From positions 1 to 64,000 of the forward strand of contig JBOHWH010000201.1 in assembly GCA_050736695.1 (NCBI GenBank): 64,000 bases of DNA, read 5' to 3'. Position 1 is the stretch's first letter. Each line of letters opens with the position of its first letter. A program made the translations under genes and the position numbers. The notes under the pieces were generated by a model. It was not told the origin of the DNA. It saw nothing but the letters and a program-made list of their open reading frames with translations, and ran no database searches. This DNA is from JBARDN01 sp050736695 (GTDB taxonomy: Bacteria; Desulfobacterota; Binatia; Binatales; Binataceae). Shown piece by piece: positions 52,485 to 61,432 of the stretch.

Positions 52485-53096
52485 TTATTTTGCCGGGGCG
52501 ATGCCGCGCGCGGCTCCGTTGATCGAGCTGCCGCCCAGCGAACGCAGTTCGACCGGCGCGGACTTTGTCCGCACTTCGCTGTGCGCCTCGTAACTCTCGC
52601 ATCGGATCATCACTTCGCGATCGCGCGGGCCGTCGAGCTCGACCATAAACACGCGCTGCCAGGTTCCAAGCGCAAGGCGCCCGTCTATCACCGGGATATG
52701 CTCACTGGTGGATAGCAGCAGATGCATCAGATGCGAGTGCGCGTTGGGTCGCTCGTCGGGCGCGATCGGAGGTTTGCGGCGTGCCATGTCGTTGTGATTG
52801 TAGCCAGGGCCGGCCGGGCACAGCCGCGCGAGCATCGCCTTGAAATCTTCGATCAGCAGCTCTTCGGCCTCGTTGATTTTAATCGCGGCCGTGGTGTGCC
52901 GGGAGAAAACCGTAACCTGTCCGCTATCGCATCCATGCTCGGACAGATGCGTGTTGATGATGTCCGTCAGATCGATGAATTGAATTGGTTCAGCGGTACG
53001 AATTTGCACGATCGCATCGGAGAGCGAAACCGAATGGCGGCTTTTTAATCCGCGAGGTTTGGTGACAATTTGTGCATGCGGCCGGCTTTGACCCAT
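52485..53096 (-). CDS. yjbQ: YjbQ/UPF0047 family protein
   Basis: A 203-residue protein with the full UPF0047 core: QFIDLTDIINTHLSEHG, SGQVTVFSRHTTAAIKINE, the EELLIEDFKAMLARLCP helix, YNHNDMARRKPP and NAHSHLMHLLLSTSEHIPV with the His cluster, and LGTWQRVFMVELDGPRDREV. YjbQ has been linked to a promiscuous thiamine phosphate synthase activity. It has a GAGGAG ribosome site 5-10 bases before the ATG. A thi operon with its own ThiE is 9 kb away. The C-terminal 30 residues are an extension beyond the usual 140. Confidence 0.9.
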   Translation of the reverse strand: MGQSRPHAQIVTKPRGLKSRHSVSLSDAIVQIRTAEPIQFIDLTDIINTHLSEHGCDSGQVTVFSRHTTAAIKINEAEELLIEDFKAMLARLCPAGPGYNHNDMARRKPPIAPDERPNAHSHLMHLLLSTSEHIPVIDGRLALGTWQRVFMVELDGPRDREVMIRCESYEAHSEVRTKSAPVELRSLGGSSINGAARGIAPAK

Positions 53097-53185
53097 GACG
53101 GCTCCTCAGGAAACTCAACGCACGATACTCTGATCAATTGATCGTATACGCGCGAAGCCGGCGTGGGCAATCCAATTTCTCAAAT

Positions 53186-53220
53186 TTGACCGACTAACCG
53201 CCGTGCGGTCAGTCGGTCAA
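53186..53220. promoter_or_regulatory. Perfect palindrome, operator-like
   Basis: TTGACCGACT (53186-53195) and AGTCGGTCAA (53211-53220) are perfect 10-base inverted arms; the inner ACCGC-CGT-GCGGT continues the symmetry with one A/C mismatch. It lies 90 bases upstream of yjbQ, between gmd and yjbQ. It looks like a TetR-type operator, or a gmd terminator without a good T run. No regulator gene is near. Confidence 0.45.
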
Positions 53221-53340
53221 GTGCGATCGGCAGGCGCGCGCCGAATGAAGCAATGTAATGCGACGCGCGCCACCGCGTGGCACGGCTAGCCACGACTGGC
53301 GCCGGACGATAGTGTTTTGGAGAGCTTAGGCTTCGGGCAG

Positions 53341-54357
53341 CTACGCCTGTGACGACTTGAGTTCGCGCCGCGCAAGTTCCAGATCCGCATCCACCATCAT
53401 CGCCGTCAACTGCGCAAAGGTCACGCGCGGAGCCCAGCCGAGCACGCGGCGCGATTTGCTGGCGTCGCCAATCAAGATGTCAACTTCCGAGGGGCGGAAG
53501 AAACGCGATTCGATCTCGACGTGCTTTTTCCAATCGAGGCTCAAGCGCTCGAAGGCGAGCTCGAGAAATTCCCGCACCGGATGAGTCTCGCCGGTTGCTA
53601 TCACGTAGTCATCGGGAAGCTCCTGCTGGAGCATCATCCACATCGCTTCGACGTAATCGCCGGCAAAACCCCAGTCGCGCTTCGCTTCAAGGTTTCCGAG
53701 CGCGAGCTTGTCCTGCATGCCGAGTTTGATCCGTCCGGCGCTGCGCGTGATTTTGCGGGTCACAAAATTTTCGCCCCGGCGCGGCGACTCGTGATTGAAC
53801 AAAATCCCGTTGCACGCGAATAGTCCGTACGCCTCGCGATAATTAACCGTCTGCTCGTGCGCGTACACTTTTGCGCAGGCGTAAGGACTGCGCGGATGAA
53901 ACGGTGTCGTCTCAGTCTGCGGAATCTCCGCTACCTTGCCGAACATCTCCGACGACCCCGCCTGGTAAAACCGCGCCGAGCGCCCGTGGCGCTGGTTATG
54001 ATCGCGCAACGCCTCGAGCAGGCGCAGCGTGCCCACGCCTACTACATCGGCGGTGTACTCGGGCTGATCGAACGAGATCCGCACGTGCGATTGCGCGGCG
54101 AGATTGTAAACCTCGTCGGGACGGACCTGCTCGATAATGCGCCGGAGGCCGGTTCCATCGCCCAGATCGCCGTAGTGCAGTTGCAAGCCGCCGGAGCCGG
54201 GCATGAAGCCCTTGCGCAGATGATCGATACGGCCGGTTGCAAAGCTCGAGGTGCGCCGCACCACCCCATGCACCTCGTAGCCCTTGGTCAGCAGCAGCTC
54301 TGCCAGGTAGGAACCGTCCTGGCCGGTTACGCCTGTGATCAGTGCGACTTTCACCAT
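53341..54357 (-). CDS. gmd: GDP-mannose 4,6-dehydratase
   Basis: A 338-residue extended SDR that converts GDP-mannose to GDP-4-keto-6-deoxymannose, the entry to GDP-fucose, rhamnose and related sugars. Motifs are ALITGVTGQDGSYLAELLL, VRRTSSFATGRIDHL, YNLAAQSHVRISFDQPEYT, the catalytic SSEMFGK and SPYACAKVYAHEQT, FNHESPRRGENFVTRKIT, and DWGFAGDYVEAMW. It belongs to the Gmd group of length about 320-370. It is 57 bases downstream of the cupin gene and could form an operon with it. Confidence 0.94.
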   Translation of the reverse strand: MVKVALITGVTGQDGSYLAELLLTKGYEVHGVVRRTSSFATGRIDHLRKGFMPGSGGLQLHYGDLGDGTGLRRIIEQVRPDEVYNLAAQSHVRISFDQPEYTADVVGVGTLRLLEALRDHNQRHGRSARFYQAGSSEMFGKVAEIPQTETTPFHPRSPYACAKVYAHEQTVNYREAYGLFACNGILFNHESPRRGENFVTRKITRSAGRIKLGMQDKLALGNLEAKRDWGFAGDYVEAMWMMLQQELPDDYVIATGETHPVREFLELAFERLSLDWKKHVEIESRFFRPSEVDILIGDASKSRRVLGWAPRVTFAQLTAMMVDADLELARRELKSSQA

Positions 54358-54414
54358 GCTGGCTCCATCACCACAAACCCGCCCGGCGCAAAAAACGGCG
54401 GCGGCGAGAGTGCG

Positions 54415-54795
54415 TCAGTCACCGCGCACCAGCCGATGCGAATCGCTGTCGAAGTGCTGGGTAGAAAATTCGTAGAGTTCGGCGTCCTCGAGCGCTTCCA
54501 TCTGATGCACCAGGCCGATCGGCACGTCCATGCACTCGCCGGCTTCGAGAACAAATTCTTCGAGCGTTTCCGCCTCGGGAGATTCCTTGACCCGGATTTT
54601 GAGCCGGCCCGCGCGCAGGTAAAACGATTCGGTTTTGATCTTGTGAAAGTGGAGCGAGCAGCGCTTGCCCTTTTTTATTTCAAGGATCTTGCCGCAATAT
54701 TTGTCGTTGTTGGCGATCCAGACCTCGCGGCCCCAGCCTTTCGGCTCGATATGCACCGGTTTGCGCGCTCGATTCATGGCAGACCAGTCCCCCAA
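54415..54795 (-). CDS. Cupin-domain protein (mannose-isomerase-like)
   Basis: A 126-residue single cupin. The first metal-binding block is RCSLHFHKIKTESFYLRAGR (His, His and Glu; about 45-64), and the second contains GLVHQMEALEDAELYEFST (about 92-110). It resembles the C-terminal cupin of mannose-6-phosphate isomerase/GDP-mannose pyrophosphorylase proteins and WxcM-type sugar isomerases. The WGREVWIANNDKYCGKIL start fits this group. Next to gmd, a role in nucleotide-sugar metabolism is likely, but catalytic identity is not certain. A Met seven residues in (54777) could be the true start. Confidence 0.72.
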   Translation of the reverse strand: MGDWSAMNRARKPVHIEPKGWGREVWIANNDKYCGKILEIKKGKRCSLHFHKIKTESFYLRAGRLKIRVKESPEAETLEEFVLEAGECMDVPIGLVHQMEALEDAELYEFSTQHFDSDSHRLVRGD

Positions 54796-55142
54796 CCAGC
54801 GTTACTTACGACCGCAGGATTATGACACGCGCCGCGGAATGATTCATCATCGCCCGATTCGCTGCGCGGGAAGAACTTTTGGAGCGCGGAAGTCGCCAGC
54901 GCGCAGCATGCGACGATTGCCGCGTGCCGAGCAACTCTCGGATGTCGGCCCCAGAATTTTTGCCAGGTTCCAACCGATCGAATGGCTTGGAACGCACTGG
55001 CTGTATGTACACCTCGCCAATTTTTGCTTTTGAGTCGCAGTTTTACTATCGGAGCGTAAGCGCAAATATTCTTTAACCTTGCGAAATTGGTTAATCTGAG
55101 CGCGTCCCGAAGAACAGCAAACCCGAGAGGTTCACCGGCTGG
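54796..55142. other. Intergenic region between divergent genes
   Basis: The 347 bases between the cupin gene (minus) and the VanZ gene (plus) hold no convincing gene; the longest frames have no family features. The segment near 55040-55100 is AT-richer and probably holds the promoter of vanZ. A GAGAGG ribosome site lies at 55127. Confidence 0.5.
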
Positions 55143-55601
55143 ATGCGTGTTAAGTGGCCATCGAGGTTGTGCCTGTTCATCGCGGTCGTAGCGATCGTGT
55201 ATTGGCTAGGCACCTCGCTGTTCTCCGCCGCGCGAATGGAGCCTTTGTTCTATCCCCTGTTCAGGTCGGTGTTCCATGCCGACACAGACGGCCAATTGTT
55301 CCAATATCTGTCATTCGTGAGATGGTCGGCCCACTATGCGGAATATTTCATCCTGTTCCTGGCTTTGGTCTGGTTGGTAGGGCTGCGCCCGTTAACGGCT
55401 TTGACTGTGTGCCTGCTGCTAGCCGTAGCCGACGAGGGGCATCAGTATTTCCTGCCCGACCGGACTTTCAGTCTGCACGATATCAAGCTTGACGCGGCGG
55501 GCGCGATCACGGCCTTTATCCTCATTTTTCTGGGTCGCCGAGGAATTCGCCGCCGTCCGCAGATCGATCCCCAATCGCCGCGCCACCTCCCGTCGCCATA
55601 G
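55143..55601 (+). CDS. VanZ-family membrane protein
   Basis: A 152-residue protein with four membrane segments: about 8-28 (LCLFIAVVAIVYWLGTSLF), 64-82 (HYAEYFILFLALVWLVG), 84-98 and 117-135 (DAAGAITAFILIFLG). The VanZ signature is kept as DEGHQYFLPDRTFSLHD. VanZ proteins appear in surface-polymer and exopolysaccharide regions, with a proposed role in cell-wall or glycan interaction. The stop lies exactly at the edge of a transposase fragment, so the C-terminal tail may have been altered by insertion. Confidence 0.78.
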   Translation: MRVKWPSRLCLFIAVVAIVYWLGTSLFSAARMEPLFYPLFRSVFHADTDGQLFQYLSFVRWSAHYAEYFILFLALVWLVGLRPLTALTVCLLLAVADEGHQYFLPDRTFSLHDIKLDAAGAITAFILIFLGRRGIRRRPQIDPQSPRHLPSP

Positions 55602-55790
55602 TGGTGAAACCGGCCACCGTGGTCCAATGTCACCGGCAAGGCTTTCGACTTTACTGGCACTGGCGATCGAAGTCCGGGCGGCCCTCAGTCGATCGCGAGG
55701 TTCACGATCTGATCCGACAGATGAACGGCGCGAACCCGCTCTGGGGTGCCCTACGCTCACATGGCAAAGCGCTTATCTCGGGCGAGCCAT
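55601..55790 (+). pseudogene. Fragment of an integrase-type transposase
   Basis: The frame beginning at 55601 reads VKPATVVQCHRQGFRLYWHW, then RPSVDREVHDLIRQMNGANP and LWGALRSHG, which matches the N-terminal part of a DDE integrase-core transposase (KPxTVxxWHRxGFRxYW ... NPLWGAPRIHG). Similarity ends near 55790, before the catalytic core. Both ends are missing, so it is a remnant. It lies between vanZ and the IS21 element. Confidence 0.75.
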
Positions 55791-55979
55791 CAGTTCGATA
55801 TGGCGTGAACCCTCCGGGCTGGATTCGGCGAGATGCCAAATTGCTCGATCGATTCCTGACCCGTACGCTCTTTTCAAGGCGATCTGCGCCCTTGTGGCCG
55901 CCGGTGCAAAACCGATCCGGGTCGCCGATTGAAAACTGACCCACCTGGCGTGGGGTACTCCGAAGTAGCGGAGGGCCTC

Positions 55980-56918
55980 ATGCTGGTGGCGGAGGAAGCG
56001 GTGGAGATCCGGGTCTTGAGACGGCAGGGCAAAAGCATTCGCGAGATCACGCGGCTGCTCGAGGAATCGCGCAACACGGTGCGGCGCTATCTGCGGAGCG
56101 AGGGACTGCCGCACTGCGCGCGTGAAGCGCGGCCCGGCAAGCTCGAACCCTACAAGCATTACCTCGCCGAGCGGGTGAAGGCGGCCGCGCCGGAATGGAT
56201 TCCGGCGACGGTGCTGCTGCGCGAGCTGCGAGCGCGCTGCTATGCGGGCGGCATCAGCATCCTGAAGGAGCACCTTGCGACGCTGAAGCCAGTGGCGGCG
56301 CCAGAACCGCTGATAAGGTTCGAGACCGAACCGGGCCGCCAGCTGCAGGTCGACTTCGCGATGAGCGGCTCGAGACGCTGCTCGGCTGCCACGAGCGGGC
56401 CTTTTACTATTTCTGCGGCGTCCCGCGCGAAGTCTTGTACGACAACATGCGCACGGTGGTGACCGATCGCGATCGCTACGGGCCGGGACTGCATCGCTAC
56501 AACCACACCTTCCTCGATTTCGCGCATCATCACGGCTTCGTGGCCCGCGGCTGTGCCGGCCGTATCGGGCGAAGACCAAAGGCAAGGTCGAACGCTTCAT
56601 TCGCTATCTGCCGGCGAGCTTCCACCTGCCGCTGGCGAGCCAGCTCAGTCCTGAAGGGCTCAAGGCCGATCGTGACAAGGCGAACGTGCGGGTCGGCAGC
56701 TGGCTGCGCGAGGTCGCCAACGCGCGTGTCCACGCGACCACCGGCGAAGTTCCTTTAGTTCGACTTGAGCACGAGCGTGAGCGCCTGCAACCGATACCAC
56801 CGCCGTGGCCCGGCGCGATCCAACCCGCCCGCGCGAAGCAGCCGGCGCGCTGCCGCGCGGCTACCAGCATTCGCTGCGAGTGTACGAAGAGCTGATCGCT
56901 ATGGCGGAGGTGCGATGA
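55980..56918 (+). pseudogene. istA: IS21 transposase istA, frameshifted and deleted
   Basis: The N-terminus is intact, with a helix-turn-helix (RRQGKSIREITRLLEESRNT). It reaches FETEPGRQLQVDFA, where the first catalytic Asp would lie, then jumps frame near 56360 into LETLLGCHERAFYYFCGVP, with about 30 residues of the core missing. A second shift near 56560 restores YRAKTKGKVERFIRYLPAS, and a third near 56840 leads to YQHSLRVYEELIAMAEVR. At least three frame disruptions leave no working protein. Confidence 0.85.
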
Positions 56919-57621
56919 GTCTCCAGCATCAGCGGGTGGTCGAGCTCTGCGACGAGCTGCGGCTTGGTGGAGTCGCCGAGCGCCAGTCGCGCCGCGCGCG
57001 CGGGCGCGCGAGATGTTCGCGCGGGTGGCCGGCTTCCCGGCGATCAAGACGCTCGATCAGTACGACTTCAATTTCGCCACCGGCGCCCCGCGCAAACAGA
57101 TCCTGGAACTGGCGAGCCTCGCCTTCATCGAGCGGGCCGAGAACGTGGTGTTCCTCGGACCCTCAGGCGTGGGCAAGACTCACCTCGCGATCGCGCTCGG
57201 CTATCTCGCCACCCAGCGGGATTACAAAACCCACTTCTTCAGCGCCGCCGACCTGGTGCTGATGCTGGAAGCCGCGCAGCGCCAGGGCCGCTATCGCGAG
57301 GTTATGCACCGCGCGGTCAACGCCTACAAGCTGTTGATCATCGACGAGATCGGCTATCTGCCGATGAGCCGCGAGCAAGCCAACTTCTTCTTCCAGGTCG
57401 TCGCACGACGCTACGAGCGCGGCTCGCTGATCCTCACTTCGAATCTTACCTTCGGTAGTTGGGACAGCGCCTTCGCCGGCGACGGCGTGCTGACGGTGGC
57501 GATGCTCGATCGTCTACTCCACCACTCGATCATCGTCAGCATCAACGGCGAGAGCTTCAGACTCAAGGACAAACACAAAGCCGGTCTGCTCGCTGCTTCA
57601 ACTAAGACCGCGAAGCATTAG
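56915..57621 (+). pseudogene. istB: IS21 helper ATPase istB with disrupted N-terminus
   Basis: The start ATG at 56915 overlaps the istA stop and begins MSLQHQRVVELCDELRLGGV. The frame is then lost near 57000, and the rest reads in another frame from 57013: FPAIKTLDQYDFNFATGAPR, Walker A FLGPSGVGKTHLAIALG, and Walker B LLIIDEIGYLPMS. The ATPase core is complete through the C-terminus. A truncated ATPase could still be made from an internal start, but the pair cannot transpose. Confidence 0.8.
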
Positions 57622-57724
57622 ACTCAAAACAGAACTGACCCATTGCGTTTGCCAGCCACCGGGCGTTGATGCGAGTCTGATGCAGCATTTAAAATGGAAA
57701 TTACCGTTTAGATGCGCGGGGGGA

Positions 57725-58120
57725 ATGCCGGCCATGCCTTCGGTCTCCGATGCAGAGAAAACGCTTTATTTGCGCTTGGGGGGATATGACGTGATCGCGG
57801 CGATTGTGGACGAATTTTCGCAAACGTTTGCGGCGGATCCGCGGATGGTGCGTTTCGTCTCCGGAATGAATCTAGAAAGGCGTAAGCGCAATCGGCAACT
57901 CACAGTGGACTATCTCAGCGCGACAACAGGCGGGTCCGCGCTTTACCTCGGGCAGGACATGAAAACCGCGCACGCCGGCCTCGAGATCACCGCCGGTGAG
58001 TGGCAGATCGCGATGGATCACATCGAGCGCGCGCTGGCCAAATTGAACGTGCCGAGTCGTGAGAGCAAGGAACTGATGGCCGCGTTCGGCGCACCCAGAG
58101 ATGAGATTGTCGTTCGCTGA
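57725..58120 (+). CDS. Truncated haemoglobin, group I-like
   Basis: A 131-residue globin of the truncated group I type: TLYLRLGGYDVIAAIVDEF at the start, ADPRMVRFVSGMNLERRKRN, LTVDYLSATTGGSALYLGQD, then MKTAHAGLEITAGEWQIAMD with the proximal His and a C-terminal ALAKLNVPSRESKELMAAF. It binds oxygen or nitric oxide haem-type ligands; the specific role is unknown. The start is uncertain (ATG at 57725 or 57734). It stands intact between an IS21 remnant and another IS end. Confidence 0.78.
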   Translation: MPAMPSVSDAEKTLYLRLGGYDVIAAIVDEFSQTFAADPRMVRFVSGMNLERRKRNRQLTVDYLSATTGGSALYLGQDMKTAHAGLEITAGEWQIAMDHIERALAKLNVPSRESKELMAAFGAPRDEIVVR

Positions 58121-58182
58121 CCGCAGACCGGGCGATCTTGGGCGTCATCGGCGAGCCACATCCCGGCGACGACTAGTGAAGT

Positions 58183-58265
58183 AAAACTGACTCATCACGC
58201 TGCGGTCTTAGTCAGGGGAAGTGCGAGGGGGCCGACCCTGGGGCCGTCCCCCTCGCTGCTCCGTT
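58183..58265 (-). mobile_element. Solo IS21 end, reverse orientation
   Basis: GCGGTCTTAGT at 58202-58212 is the reverse complement of ACTAAGACCGC, the istB C-terminal coding end at 57601-57611, and AAAACTGACTCA at 58183-58194 resembles the element-end motif. Read on the minus strand this looks like the tail and end of an istB-bearing IS. It is followed by a GC hairpin (GAGGGGG / CCCCCTC) at about 58227-58256. The evidence is short and partial. Confidence 0.45.
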
Positions 58266-58270
58266 TAGTC

Positions 58271-58708
58271 ATGCGCAACCAGTTGCTAAGAGACGCGGAT
58301 TGGGCCGGGATGGCGCATTCAGTCGAAATCCGCGTTCCGCTGATCGACGTTCAATTGCTGCGCGATCTGGCGCCGATGCTCAACTCGCGTGGCGCGCCCG
58401 GCAAGCTGGACTTCGCGCTCACCGCGACTGCCCCGCTTCCCGAGGCGATTCTGAGCCGGAACAAGACCGGATTCGTCGTCCCGATTCGCCAGTGGATGGC
58501 CGCGGCGGCGGGTGCGCCGGGCGCGAATCGCGGTCTGCGCGGATGGGCGCGCATGGTGTACTCGACCTATAACTCGACGCTGCCATCGCAATCCGCCCGT
58601 GCGGCCTGCGCCGGGTTACCGCACTATCTCACCCTCGCTTTTCCCGCTCTGGCGGGCCGCGATGCCGCAGAGCTGACCGCGAAGCGCGCGCTCATATTGC
58701 CAGGCTGA
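58271..58708 (+). pseudogene. asnB: Truncated asparagine synthetase, C-terminal fragment
   Basis: The 145 visible codons match only the C-terminal end of a glutamine-dependent asparagine synthetase: MRNQLLRDADWAGMAHSVEI, RVPLIDVQLLRDLAPML, LPEAILSRNKTGFVVPIRQW. The N-terminal glutaminase domain and the ATP pyrophosphatase motif are absent. It starts a few bases after the solo IS end, so the rest was probably lost through IS activity. AsnB-type genes are common in glycan clusters. The following 256 bases contain no gene I can support. Confidence 0.75.
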
Positions 58709-58964
58709 TTGCGCGCGGGTATAACGCTCAAAGCCTCACCTTACACAAATGAACCCACGCCTGCGTCACTCGAAGACCTATTCATTGCGTCGGCGCCATG
58801 GCCCGTGATCGTCGCGCCGCTGATCGCGCCCGGCGTGACCGGGCTTGGCGTTCGACACGCGCGGCTGATAGGGGCCGCCCAGATCGCGAAGCTGGTTGGT
58901 GCGGGAACGTTTTGGTGACGGCGAATCGCCGGCTGGTTCATGCTTTGGCCTTACGAGTACAGTT

Positions 58965-60191
58965 ATGATGAATTCCAGTCCCGCCCGGGCGAGCGCATTT
59001 TTGCTCTCCGATGTCTTTTGCGTGCTGGGCGCCATCCTGTGCAGCATGGCCGGATTTTCGCATATAACCAAATACTTTCATGGAACCCAACTGATTTTGT
59101 TCGCCGCCGGAATAGCAATTGTCGTCACGGTGGCGATGCTGTGGCTGCGATGGATGCACCTGAAACCCAGAAAACCGCTCACCGTTCAATGGCTGGCACT
59201 TCCGTGGGCCCTGTTCGCGTTGCTGTTTGTGCTGCTGTTTCCGCTGGCCCACCAGCACACGCTCGGCGGGGGTTCCGACCGGGACGACGCCCTCCGTGTT
59301 TCAGCGTCCGCCCTGGTGCATTGGCATTATCTCTATAGCGCAAAGACGTTCCTGGGCAATCAAGTGACTCCACTGCCGGGGGCCATTCTGATGGCCACTC
59401 CATTTTATCTGCTGGGGAATGTCTCATTGCAAAATATTTTCTGGCTTGCGCTGTTTTCAGGATTTGCCAGTTGGTTCTTCCGCGGCTCTTCGACGGCAAT
59501 GATCTATCTATTGGTTCTGCTCGGCACATCAGCGGCTAACCTGGATGATTTTGTTGTGGGTGGTGACTACTTGGTGAATGCAATGTATGTCTGCATAGCC
59601 GTTGCTCTGGTTATCGCCGCACATAAAGAGAACGTCGCGTTGTGGCCGCAGGTAGCGTCGGAGGTTTTTCTCGGACTTGCGGTCGATTCGCGTCCCATCT
59701 ACATCGTCGTATTTCCTGTGTTGCTCGCTTACTTATGCCAGCGTCAGCGGCGAAGCGCGGCAGTCCGCGCGCTATTGGTTGCGGGCTCCGTTGCCGCGTT
59801 GCTGTCTGTCCCGTTTTATTTGTATGATCCGGCGCACTTTGGTCCATTGCATATCCGACACAAGCTCGACTTCATTCCGGCGCAATACCACGCGGCATTG
59901 GTGCTGCCGGCGCTTGGACTGCTGGCGTGCGGTGCCGGATTTTTAATCAGGCTTTCCAGGCAGGGAGTTTATTTGCTGATTGGCGTTTCTCTGTTTTGTG
60001 TGCTGGCCTTGCCCGGACTCCTGGCGTGGTTCTTTCACCCCTTCACGCTCCTGGCCTTGTACCAGATGTCGCTGGTGGCTTCGCCGGCGCTGTTTTTTTC
60101 GCTTTGGATTTTCTCGAAATATGAAGACACCGGTTATGCGCTGCGTCTGAGACGCGAGCGATCGACGCTGAGCATCGGTGCGCTTTCGTGA
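58965..60191 (+). CDS. Polytopic membrane protein, GT-C-like
   Basis: A 408-residue protein with about ten hydrophobic segments (from about residue 12 to 390) and no soluble domain. A loop after TM3 has GGGSDRDDALRVSASALVHW, then YLYSAKTFLGNQVTPLPGAI, the acidic-residue loop layout of GT-C polyprenyl-linked glycosyltransferases (acidic pair plus a short helix). DSRPIYIVVFPVLLAYLCQ follows. I could not match a named family. It is AT-richer than the window core, which fits a transferred glycan gene. The start is the ATG at 58965; earlier codons lie in the asnB-proximal spacer. Confidence 0.6.
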   Translation: MMNSSPARASAFLLSDVFCVLGAILCSMAGFSHITKYFHGTQLILFAAGIAIVVTVAMLWLRWMHLKPRKPLTVQWLALPWALFALLFVLLFPLAHQHTLGGGSDRDDALRVSASALVHWHYLYSAKTFLGNQVTPLPGAILMATPFYLLGNVSLQNIFWLALFSGFASWFFRGSSTAMIYLLVLLGTSAANLDDFVVGGDYLVNAMYVCIAVALVIAAHKENVALWPQVASEVFLGLAVDSRPIYIVVFPVLLAYLCQRQRRSAAVRALLVAGSVAALLSVPFYLYDPAHFGPLHIRHKLDFIPAQYHAALVLPALGLLACGAGFLIRLSRQGVYLLIGVSLFCVLALPGLLAWFFHPFTLLALYQMSLVASPALFFSLWIFSKYEDTGYALRLRRERSTLSIGALS

Positions 60192-60462
60192 AGTTCGGCT
60201 TCCGCGGCCGATTACGATGAGGGCAGCGATGCACGCTTAAGATCTTCAGCATCCAGTGGAACCGGCGGAGATTTCCGCTCCGATGCCCTGCCCTGGCCCG
60301 CGCGCTTGCCGGACACGCGGGTTTTCCCGATCACACGCGGAGTCCGTTCAACCGCCGGACCAACTCTTTTTATGAGGCAGTCGAACTTAAGCACGGCCCT
60401 GACGGATGCGGCTGCGCGGCGGATGGCCGGTCGCCCTGCGACCAGCTTCGGGAAAGCCGCCG

Positions 60463-61374
60463 TCAGCTCTGCTCATCTGGCGATGGCTTGTCGCGGCGCG
60501 ATTTTGACAACTCCGAACTAGCCTCTTTCAGCTCTTCCTTGGTCTTCGTGTATTTGCGGCGCACGGAGTTTAATTCATTCGTCAGCTCGAGAATCCGGAG
60601 CATTCGTTGCTCTCCGGTCAGATCTCCCAGCCATGAAACCCGCTCGGCATGCGCGTCGTGGGCGAAGACCATCCAGTAGTGATCGTAGCCATTCTTCCAA
60701 ATCAATGGGTATGCGTGCAGCCCCTGTTGCCGCGCTCTTTCAACCACGAACTTCAGAGGGTAGGAAGCGAACCGCGGATATATCCAGTCATCGCCGCTGT
60801 AGGTATCGCGCCCGTTGGAGAAGAAACTCGCCACGAACAGACCCTCCGGCTTCAAGGCAAGCTTCGCCTGCGAAAGGCAGCGGTCAAGCTGGGTCTGCGA
60901 CACATGGGTCAGCACGGATTGCGCCAGCATGAAATCGAAGAGAGCGTTGAATGAAGTCAACGAGAAGTCGTCGGCATAGCGAAAGCTCGGCCGCTTCAGG
61001 CGCCGCAATTCTTCGCCGACTTCGAAATGAAGACCGTCCTCGACCAGCCATGCTTGCGGCTCGATCCCGTAGTAGCCGCCGGGAAGCAAATACGGAATGA
61101 ACAGCCGGCCTGCGCACAGCGAGCCGCAGCCGATGTCCAGCAGGGTGTGATGCTCCCGCAGGCCCAGCGCGGCCATCAGTGTGAACTGCGTCGCCGCACT
61201 CACATCGTACGCCTTGGGACTGCCGACGTAGGCGCGATAGTGACGCGCCCCGGGCTCAAGTTTGCGTACTTCCTCGATGGTCGCAGCGCCATGATCCTTG
61301 TTCTCGGGTGCGTTCTCTATCTTCCGCACGTGAACTTCGCGTGGTGGTTCGTTGCCTGAGCTTTCCGATGCCAT
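60463..61374 (-). CDS. Class I SAM-dependent methyltransferase with coiled-coil tail
   Basis: A 303-residue methyltransferase. Residues 30-65 (IEEVRKLEPGARHYRAYVGS) lead into motif I HTLLDIGCGSLCAGRLFIP (about 76-94). YYGIEPQAWLVEDGL and LFDFMLAQSVLTHVS (motif IV) follow, then LKPEGLFVASFF. The last 60 residues are a charged coiled coil (ELTNELNSVRRKYTKTKEEL). The substrate is unknown; glycan or lipid-linked sugar methylation fits the location. A decayed copy of its N-terminal part lies at 63358-63480. Confidence 0.78.
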   Translation of the reverse strand: MASESSGNEPPREVHVRKIENAPENKDHGAATIEEVRKLEPGARHYRAYVGSPKAYDVSAATQFTLMAALGLREHHTLLDIGCGSLCAGRLFIPYLLPGGYYGIEPQAWLVEDGLHFEVGEELRRLKRPSFRYADDFSLTSFNALFDFMLAQSVLTHVSQTQLDRCLSQAKLALKPEGLFVASFFSNGRDTYSGDDWIYPRFASYPLKFVVERARQQGLHAYPLIWKNGYDHYWMVFAHDAHAERVSWLGDLTGEQRMLRILELTNELNSVRRKYTKTKEELKEASSELSKSRRDKPSPDEQS

Positions 61375-61432
61375 CCGTGATTACCTTCTCTGGGATACAC
61401 GAACGTGGGAACTACTATTCGAGATCCTTCGA

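Larger units (their letters stand above)
55932..57642 (+). mobile_element. Degenerate IS21-family insertion sequence
   Basis: The element contains istA and istB in the usual order with an ATGA overlap, both broken. AAAACTGACCCA at 55932-55943 precedes istA, and AACTGACCCA at 57633-57642 follows istB; the two match in direct, not inverted, orientation, so the ends are not intact. No target duplication could be assigned. It is a dead copy. Confidence 0.75.

Noticed and set aside
55143..55601. Exosortase/PEP-CTERM system member
   Set aside because: The membrane protein has the VanZ signature (DEGHQYF) and lacks the exosortase Cys-Arg-His motifs.
58709..58918. 69-codon frame after the asnB fragment
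   Set aside because: It has no motif; it starts right at the asnB stop and the minus strand shows overlapping frames of similar quality.
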